64,000 nucleotides of DNA from JAMXLO01 sp963832895 (GTDB taxonomy: Bacteria > Pseudomonadota > Alphaproteobacteria > Acetobacterales > Acetobacteraceae): assembly GCA_963832895.1 (NCBI GenBank), contig CAWHVQ010000007.1, positions 1 to 64,000 on the forward strand. The letters run 5' to 3'. The notes beneath the pieces are model-generated. The model searched no databases. It saw only the letters and a list, made by a program, of their open reading frames with translations, and had not been told where the DNA came from. Shown piece after piece: positions 31,955-41,102 of this stretch. The position numbers were made by a program, and so were the translations under genes. Positions within the stretch are counted from its first letter, which is position 1; the number at the start of each line of letters is the position of its first letter.

Positions 31955-34285
31955 TTAACGGAACAGCTGCTTCAGCGCACTGCCCACATCGGGCAGCTTC
32001 TGCTTCTGTTTCTGCTGAGGCGCTGCCAGTGGGCCTGGGTTGGACTGTGCCGCTGGGACGGCCGTGCCGCGGGCTGCCGCCAAGGCCGCGCCGCAGTCCG
32101 CTTGCGCGCCCCCCTGCAACGGCTTTGCCCCGAGCGCGCCGGCGATCAATCCCATTGGCGTCGTGCTGCCCAGCACCGCTCCCGCCACGGTGCCCGCATT
32201 CTGGGCAACCGTCGCTGCGGGATCAGGCGCGGAACTCGGCGACCTGAACGGGCCAGTGATCCGCAGCGGCACCACCAGACCCGTTCCGGCAATCCTGGTC
32301 TCCGGCCGCACCCGTAGATCGAGCGTCTCGTTGCCAAGGTTCAGGCTGCCATCCCCATCCATGCTGAGCAGCGACGACGCGAACACCAGCGACCGCACGG
32401 TCGCGATCCCATGGCTTGCGTCCAGGCGGGCCGCGAAGCACTGCACCTGGCTGCTACCGCCTCGCCCCACCAGATCGAGCAGGTTCACCGCGCGCAGCAC
32501 CGATCCCAGCGTGCTGCCGAGCAGACGGTTGTCCACGGTGCCGTTGGCCAGGCTCAGCCCCAGTGATCCGTCCAGGCTGGCAGCGATCGCATGAGGTGTG
32601 ACGCCCGCTCCATGCAGATCAGCCTGCACGTCCATATTGCCATTGATATAGTCGGGCTCGCCCATCGCAGCGAGCAACGGCTTCAGTGCCAGCACTGGTA
32701 TCCGCAGCCGGAGCGCCACCGGCGGACTGGCCTGCGTCGCATCCGCGCTGAGCGTCGCATCGAGGTGACCTTCGGGCAGATCAGCCGCCACCGGATCGAT
32801 CCGTAGTCTGCCATCCTGAAGGCTCAGATGCGTTGCGATAGCCCGATACAGTACGCCGTGCGACTTCAGTTGCGCGATGTTCAGCGTCACATCAGCATTG
32901 GCCAGACGCAACTCGCCAAACGGGATCGGTGTGTCGGGAATCACGTGGCCGCCCGCTGCCGGCTTGGCCGCAGGCGGCGCAGCCGGTGCGCCGGCGGCAT
33001 GGACAGGCGGCTTGGCGAAAGCCGCCGACACGGCGTCGAGATCGATCATGTCGGAAGCCACCGCGGCCTGTACCGACGGCCGCCCGTCTGCGGTTCGCGC
33101 GGCGGTACCTTTCACCGTCAGGCTCGAGCCCAGCACCTGCAGGCCAAGATCGATCGGGATCGGTGCCGCCTTGGCACCCGACAGCAACCCAGCGGGCGCT
33201 CCGACAGTACCAGCCAAGGTCGCGGACGAATTATCGAAGCTGCCCTGGCCAGCGACGTGGACAGGCTGATCGAGCTGCGGAGCAGTCACATCGAGCTTGT
33301 CGAGTTTCAGCCCCGCCACGGTCCCGCTCAGGTCGGATGCGCCGACATGCAGCGTGACGCCCGAGACCTGCGGCACCGCCGTGCCATTGTCGGCAACCTG
33401 CGCCGCCAGGCTCACGTCATGCAGCGGCGGCAGTTTTTGCTCCGGCAAAAACGGCGCAAGAGCGACGAGATCCGGCACATTCGCGGCCACCTTGATCGCG
33501 TAGCCGCGCACTTCCTGGGGCTGTGCAATCGTGCCGTCGAGCGCCAGCTTCGCCCCCGCCGCTTCCATCTGCAGCTTCGCCGGCCACGCTCCTGACGCCC
33601 CGGTTTCCTGGAGCCGTGTCAGCGGACCAAAGTCGCCCGCCAGCGTGAACGGCGCGCCGTTATAGGTCGCCGATGCGGTGAGGTGCAGATCCGAATCCGG
33701 CGACGCCGCGGTGGCCCGCACGCTGGTGAGCCCAACCACCGCATTGCGACCGGTGATATCGTCCCGCCACGTAAGGGTGCCATTCTCGATGCGCAAATCG
33801 GCCACGCTGATCGCCGACGCATTCTTTGGCGAAGCGGGAGTGCCGGGCTGTGGCGCGCTGGGGTTGGTCTGCGGCGTGAATTGCCAGTTCGTCCTGCCCT
33901 GCGCATTGGTCTCCAGCATAATGTCGGGTTTCACCAGCAGCAGCTGGTCGATCTCGACCCGACGGCTAAGCAGCGGGATCAGCGCGAGCTTCAGATCAAG
34001 CCGCTCCAACGTCGCCATCGCCGGCCGGGAAAACCCCGGCGGATTTGCCAGGCTGACGCCGCTCACGACCAACGTCGGCTGCAGCGACAGCCCCAACCGG
34101 ATGCGTCCTGCCAGGGTTAGATCGCGCCCGGTGGCCTGCTTCACGGCCGCCTCGACCCGCGGCTTGAGGCTGTTAGGATCGAAGCTGAGCGCGAGAACCA
34201 CGCCCGCGACCACGATCAGGCCGACCACACCGGCCAGCGACCACAGTCCGATGCGCACTCCACGGGGAAGCGTTCGCCCAGCCAT
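31955..34285 (-). CDS. AsmA family protein
   Basis: 776 residues with an N-terminal membrane anchor (GLWSLAGVVGLIVVAGVVLALSF) followed by the AsmA N-terminal domain (NSLKPRVEAAVKQATGRDLTLAG, VVSGVSLANPPGF) and a long beta-rich repeat region typical of AsmA/TamB-like lipid-transport proteins, ending with the AsmA_2 region (GSLGLSLANGTVDNRLLGS, LDLVGRGG) and a Pro/Gln-rich tail. The family works in the periplasm on outer-membrane phospholipid homeostasis. It is 20 bases from the pseudouridine synthase upstream and 10 bases from the ATP12 gene downstream. Confidence 0.92.
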   Translation of the reverse strand: MAGRTLPRGVRIGLWSLAGVVGLIVVAGVVLALSFDPNSLKPRVEAAVKQATGRDLTLAGRIRLGLSLQPTLVVSGVSLANPPGFSRPAMATLERLDLKLALIPLLSRRVEIDQLLLVKPDIMLETNAQGRTNWQFTPQTNPSAPQPGTPASPKNASAISVADLRIENGTLTWRDDITGRNAVVGLTSVRATAASPDSDLHLTASATYNGAPFTLAGDFGPLTRLQETGASGAWPAKLQMEAAGAKLALDGTIAQPQEVRGYAIKVAANVPDLVALAPFLPEQKLPPLHDVSLAAQVADNGTAVPQVSGVTLHVGASDLSGTVAGLKLDKLDVTAPQLDQPVHVAGQGSFDNSSATLAGTVGAPAGLLSGAKAAPIPIDLGLQVLGSSLTVKGTAARTADGRPSVQAAVASDMIDLDAVSAAFAKPPVHAAGAPAAPPAAKPAAGGHVIPDTPIPFGELRLANADVTLNIAQLKSHGVLYRAIATHLSLQDGRLRIDPVAADLPEGHLDATLSADATQASPPVALRLRIPVLALKPLLAAMGEPDYINGNMDVQADLHGAGVTPHAIAASLDGSLGLSLANGTVDNRLLGSTLGSVLRAVNLLDLVGRGGSSQVQCFAARLDASHGIATVRSLVFASSLLSMDGDGSLNLGNETLDLRVRPETRIAGTGLVVPLRITGPFRSPSSAPDPAATVAQNAGTVAGAVLGSTTPMGLIAGALGAKPLQGGAQADCGAALAAARGTAVPAAQSNPGPLAAPQQKQKQKLPDVGSALKQLFR

Positions 34286-34305
34286 CGCCGCCTCTGCTCC
34301 TCGTG

Positions 34306-35301
34306 CTAGCGCCGCTGAGCTGCGCGCGCCGCCGGCGCGTGAAAGCCCAGGGTGCGGAACGTCTCGATCATGTGGGGCGGCACGTCCGCCTCCACCAGCA
34401 ATGTTCCGCCCGCGGGATGGGGCAGCCGAAGCGCGCGCGCATGCAAGTGAAGTTCGCTCGAGAGCCCTGCCACCGTGGCGCTGAACGCATTGTTCTGATC
34501 GGGCCGCGCGTATTTCACGTCGCCCAGGATCGGCGCACCGATCGCGACGCAGTGCACGCGAAGCTGGTGCGTGCGCCCGGTCAGCGGGCTCAACTCCAGC
34601 CAGGCAAGCTTCTGCCCCGCATGATCGAGCGTGCGATAGTCGGTGATGGCGCGGGCAGCATCCTTGTCGTTACGCTCGGCAATCTCGGTGCGCTCACCAC
34701 GCGCCCCGCCGATGCGCCGCAGCGGCAGGTCGATGCGCCCCTCAGGCGGGATCGGCCGACCGGCGACCACTGCCCAGTATGTCTTCTCCACCGCCCGCGA
34801 ACGGAACGCGGCTGCCAGCTTCGCCGCCGTCCCGGGCGTCCTCGCCAAAAGCAGCACGCCGGACGTATCACGATCGAGCCGGTGCACCAGCCGCGGGCGT
34901 TCCGTCGAGCCAAAGCGCAGCGCGTCGAGCAGCCCGTCCAGGTGGTGGCTGATGCCCGGCCCCCCCTGCACCGGCATGCCGTGCGGCTTGTTCACCGCCA
35001 GCACATGGTCGTCACGATAGATCACCAGCCGCTGCAGATCGCGCTCCAGCCCCGGCTCGATCACAGGCCGCGGCCTTTCCTCGGGCGGCGCAGGCAGCGG
35101 CGGAATCCGCACCGCCTGCCCGACCGCGAGCCGTGTCGCCGCATCGACCCGCCGACCATCCACCCTCACCTGCCCGGTGCGGCAAAGCTTCTGGATCGCC
35201 CCCTGCGTCAGCCCAGGAAAATGCCGGCGGAACCATCGATCCAGCCGGATATCCGCCTCGTCCTCAGATACGGTGCGCGCAGCAAGTGGCATAGGGCGCA
35301 T
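34306..35301 (-). CDS. RluA-family 23S rRNA pseudouridine synthase
   Basis: 331 residues: an N-terminal S4 domain (RLDRWFRRHFPGLTQGAIQKLCRTGQVRVDGRRV), then the catalytic domain with HRLDRDTSGVLLLA (catalytic Asp), followed by EKTYWAVVAG and GRTHQLRVHCVAIGAPILGD. This is the RluC/RluD arrangement; the exact uridine target cannot be told. It is the first gene of the minus-strand operon rluA-asmA-ATP12-acyP, and the palindromic repeat at 35306 lies just before its start. Confidence 0.93.
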   Translation of the reverse strand: MRPMPLAARTVSEDEADIRLDRWFRRHFPGLTQGAIQKLCRTGQVRVDGRRVDAATRLAVGQAVRIPPLPAPPEERPRPVIEPGLERDLQRLVIYRDDHVLAVNKPHGMPVQGGPGISHHLDGLLDALRFGSTERPRLVHRLDRDTSGVLLLARTPGTAAKLAAAFRSRAVEKTYWAVVAGRPIPPEGRIDLPLRRIGGARGERTEIAERNDKDAARAITDYRTLDHAGQKLAWLELSPLTGRTHQLRVHCVAIGAPILGDVKYARPDQNNAFSATVAGLSSELHLHARALRLPHPAGGTLLVEADVPPHMIETFRTLGFHAPAARAAQRR

Positions 35302-35305
35302 CTTA

Positions 35306-35346
35306 CTCTCCCCCTCCCCTCGCGGGAGAGGGCTGGGGGGAGGGGC
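35306..35346. repeat. GC-rich palindromic intergenic repeat, copy 2
   Basis: CTCTCCCCCTCCCC ... GCGGGAGAGGG followed by CTGGGGGGAGGGGCT. It resembles the copy at 27293-27331 and fills the gap between the ring-dioxygenase beta subunit stop and the pseudouridine synthase start. Confidence 0.7.
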
Positions 35347-35819
35347 TACAACGGTATCGCCAGCAGCGTGTCGATCTTGTCGCTGTCCAGCACCACGATC
35401 CGCTCGTTGAACCGGAACGGCGCGGCGGAGACATCGATCCGGTCCAGATACCGCCCACTGGCGAACAGGGTCGTCGCCCCGTCGTGCATAATCCGCACCG
35501 CCAGGAAATTCGAGTGCGCCACCGCGACGCCACCCTCCACCGACTTGATCCGGATCGGCCCCACGACATGCCGATACCGATGCGGCTCGTAGATATTCGC
35601 CCGCCTGAGCGAAAACACGCGGTCCAGCAGCATCCCCCGCGACGCCGCGTACATCACCCCCTGCCGCATCCCAGCCTCATGGTTCGCACGGCTGATCACC
35701 AGATACCGGCAGGGCTCGCCGAACAGCTCAGGCCATTCCTCCAGCCGATCCTCATCGATGCGCTCGGCGTATTCCCCGATCAGCTCATGCACGCCAAGCC
35801 GAATGGCGAGATCGTCCAT
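35346..35819 (-). CDS. Aromatic ring-hydroxylating dioxygenase beta subunit
   Basis: 157 residues of the cystatin-like beta subunit family: LGVHELIGEYAERIDEDRLEEWPELF, CRYLVISRANHEAG, LDRVFSLRRANIYEPHRYRHVVG, HSNFLAVRIMHDGATTLFASGRYLD. It starts three bases after the alpha subunit, so the pair is translationally linked. Beta subunits stabilise the alpha hexamer. Sequence style is nearest to anthranilate/salicylate-type oxygenases, but the substrate cannot be fixed. Confidence 0.9.
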   Translation of the reverse strand: MDDLAIRLGVHELIGEYAERIDEDRLEEWPELFGEPCRYLVISRANHEAGMRQGVMYAASRGMLLDRVFSLRRANIYEPHRYRHVVGPIRIKSVEGGVAVAHSNFLAVRIMHDGATTLFASGRYLDRIDVSAAPFRFNERIVVLDSDKIDTLLAIPL

Positions 35820-35822
35820 GCG

Positions 35823-37067
35823 TCATTCGCCCATCAGCATGCGGTAGTGTTTCCAGAACCCGCGGATCGCTGCCTCGCTGGCGCGGAACGTCTGCGATTC
35901 CGCCTCGTGGCCGCCCATCATCACCAGCCCCGCGCCATCGTCGTTGTACTGCAGCGCCCGCTGCACGAACCCGCCGACGCAGCCGTCCTCCATCGAGATA
36001 TATCCCGCCGCCCCGATCAGGTTCCCCTGCCGCAGCCGCCGCTCCGTCATCGCCTCGTCGTCCGTCGCGAACCCCAGGTGGATCCACTCCAGCTCGCACT
36101 TGTCCACCCCGCGCGGCCGCACCACGCGCACCGCGATCGTGTTGCGAACCTGTTGCAGCACCATGCCGGGAAAGATCGTGAGGATCTGCACCGACACGCC
36201 GTCGCCGTACTCATCGACCAACTCGACCACCGAGCGGTCCTGCAACTGGAATTCGCTGTCTGCGCGCAGCGCCGCCGCCTTGTAGTCCGCGTCCTCGGCC
36301 GCGTAGTCCAGCTTGGCGTAGCTGTAGTGATTGCCGCCGTCGCGATTGATGTAGATGCCGCCCGGCATGCTGAGCCGGTTGATCCGGAACGTGGTCAGGA
36401 ACAGATGCAGGATCGAGGCGTGATAAGTGTCCTTCACGTTCTCAAAGTATAGCTTCCAGTTGTTCGGCATCACCTGCGTGCTGCGCCCGAGCAGCACCGG
36501 CGTGCGGTCCATCACGCGAAGCAAGCCCCGCGTGACATCCGGCCCGAGATACGTCTCCAGCTCCGGCGTGTCGTCGCTGAACGTGCCGAACACCAGCCCG
36601 CCGAGTTCAGCGACCCGCAGGCGCTGCAACCGGTGCTCCTCCTTGCGGAACTCCGGAGGCATGCCGCCCTGCCGCTTCACGCCATGCTCAAATGCGACGC
36701 CGGTGAGTTGGCCCGCAAGGTCGTAAGTCCAGCCATGATAGATGCAGGAGAACTCTTTCACGCAGCCAGCGCGTTCGATGCACAGCAGGTTGCCGCGATG
36801 GGCGCAGCGGTTGACGAACGCGTTGATCGTCCCGGCCGCATCGCGCACGACGATGACCGCGGTCTCGCCGATGGTGGTGGCGACGTAGTCGCCCGGCCCG
36901 GCGAGTTCCACGGCGAGGCAGAGGTAGTTCCAGGTGGGACCCTTGAACAGCCGCTCCTGCTCGCGCTCATACTGCGCGGCATCGGTATAGACGCGGAACG
37001 GCACCTCGCTGATGCCGTTCGACGGCCAGGCGACGCGAGGTTCAGCGGTCAGACCGGACTGGGACAT
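35823..37067 (-). CDS. Rieske aromatic ring-hydroxylating dioxygenase alpha subunit
   Basis: 414 residues from ATG 37067. The Rieske [2Fe-2S] ligands are C88-x-H90 and C108-x2-H111 (NRCAHRG ... SCIYHGW). The mononuclear iron site is ENVKDTYHASILH, with D213, H216 and H221. The C-terminal domain (GCVGGFVQRAL) is normal. With its beta subunit it dihydroxylates an aromatic ring using electrons from a ferredoxin and reductase, neither of which is encoded nearby. Substrate class (anthranilate, salicylate or similar) is inference. It is beside the lactonase-like gene on the same strand. Confidence 0.93.
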   Translation of the reverse strand: MSQSGLTAEPRVAWPSNGISEVPFRVYTDAAQYEREQERLFKGPTWNYLCLAVELAGPGDYVATTIGETAVIVVRDAAGTINAFVNRCAHRGNLLCIERAGCVKEFSCIYHGWTYDLAGQLTGVAFEHGVKRQGGMPPEFRKEEHRLQRLRVAELGGLVFGTFSDDTPELETYLGPDVTRGLLRVMDRTPVLLGRSTQVMPNNWKLYFENVKDTYHASILHLFLTTFRINRLSMPGGIYINRDGGNHYSYAKLDYAAEDADYKAAALRADSEFQLQDRSVVELVDEYGDGVSVQILTIFPGMVLQQVRNTIAVRVVRPRGVDKCELEWIHLGFATDDEAMTERRLRQGNLIGAAGYISMEDGCVGGFVQRALQYNDDGAGLVMMGGHEAESQTFRASEAAIRGFWKHYRMLMGE

Positions 37068-37201
37068 GGGGTGAGCTCCTACCGGTTGATCAGTTGGGTT
37101 GAACCTTACGCGGCGAGGCGCGATGCGAAAAGGTGTCGTCAGCAATTGGGCCGCGCACGACGCACTCAGAGCGTCAGTGCGCAGCCCCCGAGCCCACCGG
37201 C

Positions 37202-38281
37202 TTACTGCGGTGGCAGGCGCACGCCACCTGCGCCGATCAGTCCCGGATAGGGCGCTTTGAAGCGCCAGAACGTCCCGGTGTTCGCCCCCTCGAAATAGAG
37301 GAACTGGTTGTCGGGGCCGCCGAACGCGAAGTTGGTCGTCGCGGGGTCGCCGTTCGGGATCGGCACGAAGCCGAGAATGATGCCATGCGGATCGATCTCG
37401 ACGATGCCGCCGATGCCGGCCAGCCCCGCCCATATGTTGCCATGCACGTCGTAGTGCAGGCCGTCGGGTCCGCTGTTTCCCGGCACATAGCTGCCCGCCT
37501 TCACCGAGCCGAACGTCAGATGCAGCGGGTCCTTGACGCATTGCGGACAGCCGATCGTGGGTCCGGTCACGAAGCCTGCGTACCAGACGCGGCCTTCCCG
37601 GAAGTCGCCGATCGCCAGCAGACTATCATCGGGCGAAACGGCGATTCCGTTCGGGAACGAGCCGCTGTCCATCACGCGGCGCAGAATGCCGTCGCGCGAA
37701 TACTGATAGACGGCGCCGGTGCGATCGGACGCGCTCGGCCCCGGACCGGTTCCCCACGGATCGGTGAAGAACAGATTGCCCTCGGCATCGAAATCGAGGT
37801 CGTTGGGTCCCTTGAACAGCTGGTTGCGGTAGGTATAGACCAGCGTGCTGACCTGCTTTGACTGCGGGTCGCAGACAAGAATGCCGCGGTGCCGCGTGGT
37901 CAGGTAGAGCTTGCCGTCGTGCCACCGCGTGCCCTGCGGCTCGCACGTCTGACCGAGATCAGCCGGCGGATTGCAGTTGAAGACGGGAACTACTTTGGCA
38001 TCAGGGGTCAGATACGAGACCCATCCGCTGCCGATAGCGACGAACCACAGATTTCCTTGCGTGTCGAATGCGCCGCCTTCCAGAAATTGCCCCTGTGGTG
38101 TGTTGCTGACATCGGCGAATTTCTCCACCGGCCCCACCCCCTGCGGCAGCGGCGGTAGTCCCCACGGCTGAACCAGATTGTTGGTCTGCGCTCTGGCAAC
38201 GATGCCGGGACCGGCGGTGGCGAGAAATATGCCGATCAGCGCACTACGAAACATCGCTTTCAGCGAGTTGCTTACAGGCAT
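37202..38281 (-). CDS. SMP-30/gluconolactonase-like periplasmic protein
   Basis: 359 residues from ATG 38281 behind GGAAGGAG. A signal peptide (FRSALIGIFLATAGPGIVARAQ) is followed by beta-propeller repeats: EGGAFDTQGNLWFVAIGSGW, LYLTTRHRGILVCDP, GPNDLDFDAEGNLFFTDPWG, PNGIAVSPDDSLLAIGDF, NSGPDGLHYDVHGNIWAGLA. The PNDLDFD...FTDP and NG blocks are metal-site motifs of SMP-30 proteins, which hydrolyse lactones. It shares strand with the dioxygenase; a role in the same catabolic pathway is possible. Confidence 0.88.
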   Translation of the reverse strand: MPVSNSLKAMFRSALIGIFLATAGPGIVARAQTNNLVQPWGLPPLPQGVGPVEKFADVSNTPQGQFLEGGAFDTQGNLWFVAIGSGWVSYLTPDAKVVPVFNCNPPADLGQTCEPQGTRWHDGKLYLTTRHRGILVCDPQSKQVSTLVYTYRNQLFKGPNDLDFDAEGNLFFTDPWGTGPGPSASDRTGAVYQYSRDGILRRVMDSGSFPNGIAVSPDDSLLAIGDFREGRVWYAGFVTGPTIGCPQCVKDPLHLTFGSVKAGSYVPGNSGPDGLHYDVHGNIWAGLAGIGGIVEIDPHGIILGFVPIPNGDPATTNFAFGGPDNQFLYFEGANTGTFWRFKAPYPGLIGAGGVRLPPQ

Positions 38282-38799
38282 GAGTTTGCTCCTTCCTCCC
38301 AAGGCAGGAGCATGCTGCAGATCATAGCCGCTGCTCGCAACTCGCGACCATCCGTCGATGCCGCGCCCGCAGCGCGTGCGCATTTTCAACACGGAGACAG
38401 TAGCGAAGGCCACGCGAGTCGGAACGGTCCCACGGCCAGCGCCTACGCGACGTGGTGGTTAAAACCTGACGGTCGAATCCGCCTGCGGGACATCACCCTC
38501 GGGGAAACGGACACTTAATGTTTGTTGGCGCGGACGCGCCGGAGGACCCAAGCCTTATCGGCGTGCATTTGCGTGTTTTGCGGTTTCAAATGCTTTGCTT
38601 GCTACGTGCGATTCAGATCTTGCCAGCGAAGAACCAAACATTGGAATTCATCCAGTAGCGACGGATGCCTTCGGTCAAACGGCGCGCATTGAAATTCAGG
38701 ATCAGGGCTACCCATCCCGCCCCGCGTGGCCACGCCTGACGCTGCACCAGCTAGAACCGGCGGCCATTCGAGCCAAGGTCCGTAACCTCATGCTCCGCC

Positions 38800-39115
38800 G
38801 CGCCGAAACCCCGCTCGACCCCACCGCCCGACAGCCCGAGCGCCGCCCGTGCACGACTTGTCGCCGTTCGACCACCACTACCTCCGCCAGAGCTGCGGCT
38901 CGTCATCGGCCCGTTCCTGTTCAGCGGCCTCGCCCGCATCCTCGACGTGACCGTCCCCGCCTTCATCGGGCGCATCGTCTCAAACCACACGCCTGTGGCA
39001 CTACTGCACGAGGCGTAGCCGCAGCTGATCGGCATTGCCGCGGTGCGGTTGCTGCTGCGTCCGAGGGTGCTCGTCAGCGCCGCGCCGCGCAAACTTCGAC
39101 ACGCTGTTACGCTGA
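38800..39115 (+). pseudogene. ABC-transporter permease remnant, frameshifted and with a nonsense codon
   Basis: Three frames together read like the N-terminus of an ABC transporter ATP-binding/permease protein: ETPLDPTARQPERRP (frame 1), PFDHHYLRQS (frame 2), LRLVIGPFLFSGLARILDVT and VPAFIGRIVS (38893 on), ending in HEA followed by TAG at 39016 where a Trp codon TGG would fit, and then PQLIGIAAVRLLLRPRVLV. The rest of the gene is missing. It is a truncated relic. Confidence 0.6.
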
Positions 39116-39126
39116 ATAGCGATGAT

Positions 39127-39150
39127 CACGGCCCGCCTTCACGGGCCGTG
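39127..39150 (-). terminator. Strong hairpin downstream of hsp20
   Basis: CACGGCCCG (39127-39135) and CGGGCCGTG (39142-39150) form a 9-bp stem with a six-base loop about 16 bp after the hsp20 stop. No T-run follows on the minus strand, so it may stabilise the mRNA end or support termination in another way. Confidence 0.45.
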
Positions 39151-39165
39151 ACAACGGAGGCTGCA

Positions 39166-39690
39166 TCACGCGGCCGCCTTCACCTCAATCTTCTTCTGCT
39201 GCTCCACCGCCTTCGCCGTTTTCGGCATGGTGATGGTCAGCACGCCCTTGGAGAAGTCAGCCGCGATCTTGTCGCGATCGACGCCCTCCGGCACGTAGAA
39301 GCTACGCTGGAACGAACCGTAGGAGCGCTCGGACAGATAGAAGTTCTTCTCCTTCTGCTCCTTCTCCTCCTTCTTCTCGCCCTTCAGGGTCAGCATGTCG
39401 CCGGAGACCACGACCTCGATCTCCTTCTCGCTCATGCCAGGCAGTTCCGCCGTCATCTTGTAGTTGCCGCCGTCCTCGGTGATGTCCACCGCAGGCGACG
39501 GCACGGTAAAGGTGCTCTCGTAGCGCGGCGTCGGTTCGGCATCGAACATGCGCCGCAGCGAGGGCATACCCCAGCCGCCCGCGAACCGGTCGAACATTCG
39601 GTCCATCTCAGTGCGGAGGGAACGCCACGCATCGGGTGCATTGGTCGCGGGCGGAGCGGTCTTCTTCACTTCGACAGGTGTATTTGCCAT
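39166..39690 (-). CDS. Small heat-shock protein Hsp20
   Basis: 174 residues from ATG 39690. A variable N-terminus (SLRTEMDRMFDRFAGGWG) precedes the alpha-crystallin domain: VDITEDGGNYKMTAELPGMSEKEIEV, DMLTLKGEKK, NFYLSERSYGSFQRSFYVPEGVD, IAADFSKGVLTITMPKTAKA (with GVLTITMPK in place of the usual G-V-L motif). It is an ATP-independent holdase. The next gene upstream on the same strand is a host-attachment-like protein, a pairing often seen in stress clusters. Confidence 0.94.
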   Translation of the reverse strand: MANTPVEVKKTAPPATNAPDAWRSLRTEMDRMFDRFAGGWGMPSLRRMFDAEPTPRYESTFTVPSPAVDITEDGGNYKMTAELPGMSEKEIEVVVSGDMLTLKGEKKEEKEQKEKNFYLSERSYGSFQRSFYVPEGVDRDKIAADFSKGVLTITMPKTAKAVEQQKKIEVKAAA

Positions 39691-39779
39691 GGTCGTTCTC
39701 CGTTCAGGCAGTCTCGATATCCGCCGTTTCTCGGCAATCCAATGCAGCACGCACAGGCATGCAGCCGCATTGATTCAGA

Positions 39780-40247
39780 TCAAGTACCCGAACGACGCGC
39801 CGGGCTGACCCATTCGCGCACGTGCGGCGACAGCTCATGGTCCGGGGTCTTCACCAGATCCTTTTCGAGCGTGCCGATCAGCTTCACCTGCGTTGCCGCA
39901 TCCAGCGCGGCGCGCAGCTCACTCAGGGCGCGCGGCGGTGCCACGAGCAGCAGCTCATCGAACTCGTCGCGTCCCGAAGCGGCGTTGATCTGCTCGCCGA
40001 TCAGATGAACGAACTTTTTCTTCTCCATTTCGTGCAGGTCATGCCGCGGGGCAACTGCATGGCGTGCGACCGTGCCGCTCTCGAACGACCGGCCCGGTCG
40101 GTCGGAGCCAATATCACGCGACCGCAGATGCGCGGACGCGGAGTCGAGCGAGCCGATCGTGCGCAGCACATTGTCTACGTCCGGCTGGGCGAATCGGACA
40201 TGCTCGCCATTGGCGATGACGATCCGAAGGATCAGTGGCTTTGCCAT
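39780..40247 (-). CDS. Host attachment family protein
   Basis: 155 residues from ATG 40247 with AAGGAGG upstream. It begins LILRIVIANGEHVRFAQPDV and contains the family blocks FVHLIGEQINAA, FDELLLVAPPRALSELRAAL and LIGTLEKDLVKTPDHELSPHV. The family was named from Agrobacterium attachment mutants; its biochemical role is unclear, and it is often encoded near stress genes, as here with hsp20. Confidence 0.88.
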   Translation of the reverse strand: MAKPLILRIVIANGEHVRFAQPDVDNVLRTIGSLDSASAHLRSRDIGSDRPGRSFESGTVARHAVAPRHDLHEMEKKKFVHLIGEQINAASGRDEFDELLLVAPPRALSELRAALDAATQVKLIGTLEKDLVKTPDHELSPHVREWVSPARRSGT

Positions 40248-40319
40248 GGGTTGCCTCCTTACAGAAGGCAATGCTGCACCGCTCGAGGCCGTCGCGCCTT
40301 GATCTGGATCAGCCCACTC

Positions 40320-41102
40320 TCAGGTGGCGCCCCCGTACTGCCGCTGAACCACCTCGGCGAGGCGTCGCAATTCCGCGGGCGGCAGTTTGCCGACGACGGT
40401 GTAGCCAACACCCTTCTCAATCCAGGCGCAGCCATCGACATGGTCATAATCGATGTGCTGGATCGGCTGGCTTGGCGAGGTGTGCAGCGGCAGCACGAAC
40501 ACCGTAAGGCGCACGCCCTGCGGGCCGTCGTACATAAACAATCCGGCCGGGCCGTCCGGCGTCGCGGCCAGCCGGCCGCCCATGTAGTTGAAGCCTTCGG
40601 GCGACAGGTCCGGGGGAGCCACGACGTGGTTCAGCCGGTTCGACACCCAGCGCGCCAGGTCGTCACGCTGCTGCGCGCCAAGTTCCGTCGGACGTCGGAG
40701 GTCTGCGGTGTACACGACGTGATTGGCCACCGCCTGCTGCGCCAGCAGGGTGAAGGCAGCATCGGACGTCTGCACGCCGCCGCGCAGGAACCATCCGCCA
40801 GCGCCACCCAGACCAAACGCCAGCACCACCGCGGCCGCGGCGCGCCACGCCAGCCCCTGCCTCCCCAGCCGCTGCTGGACCAGACGCTCCAAGCCGAGCC
40901 GCGGCGGGATCGGTTCAGCCGCAAACGGAGCGAATGCCGCGCGCAGCGCCTCCCGCTGGGCGCCCCACTCGGCAACCTGCCGCGCAACGTCCGGATGGTC
41001 CTGCAGGTAGCGCTGCACCACCGACCGGCGGTCGGCGTCCAACTGACCGTCGACGTAAGCGTGCAGTTCCTCCTCGGCGATCGGCCGTCCGGGGTCGCTC
41101 AT
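40320..41102 (-). CDS. Anti-sigma factor
   Basis: 260 residues, starting ATGA-overlapped with the sigma factor gene. The N-terminal part PIAEEELHAYVDGQLDADRRSVVQRYLQDHPDVARQV is an anti-sigma N-domain but lacks the H-x3-C-x2-C zinc ligands. A single transmembrane helix follows (AWRAAAAVVLAFGLGGAGGWF), and the C-terminal 150 residues are extracytoplasmic (VTVFVLP-like strands and GYTVVGKLPPAELRRLAEVV). It should hold the ECF sigma factor at the membrane until an envelope signal arrives. Confidence 0.9.
   Translation of the reverse strand: MSDPGRPIAEEELHAYVDGQLDADRRSVVQRYLQDHPDVARQVAEWGAQREALRAAFAPFAAEPIPPRLGLERLVQQRLGRQGLAWRAAAAVVLAFGLGGAGGWFLRGGVQTSDAAFTLLAQQAVANHVVYTADLRRPTELGAQQRDDLARWVSNRLNHVVAPPDLSPEGFNYMGGRLAATPDGPAGLFMYDGPQGVRLTVFVLPLHTSPSQPIQHIDYDHVDGCAWIEKGVGYTVVGKLPPAELRRLAEVVQRQYGGAT

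Larger units (their letters stand above)
38282..39165. other. Region with transporter remnant and no intact gene
   Basis: About 880 bp between the lactonase-like gene and hsp20. The first 500 bp contain only frames of poor composition. From about 38800 a decayed ABC-transporter permease is visible (separate entry), and a 9-bp hairpin lies at 39127-39150. Confidence 0.5.

Noticed and set aside
34303..35592. 429-codon plus-strand open frame over the pseudouridine synthase
   Set aside because: Antisense to a complete S4/RluA protein, composition of a shadow frame.
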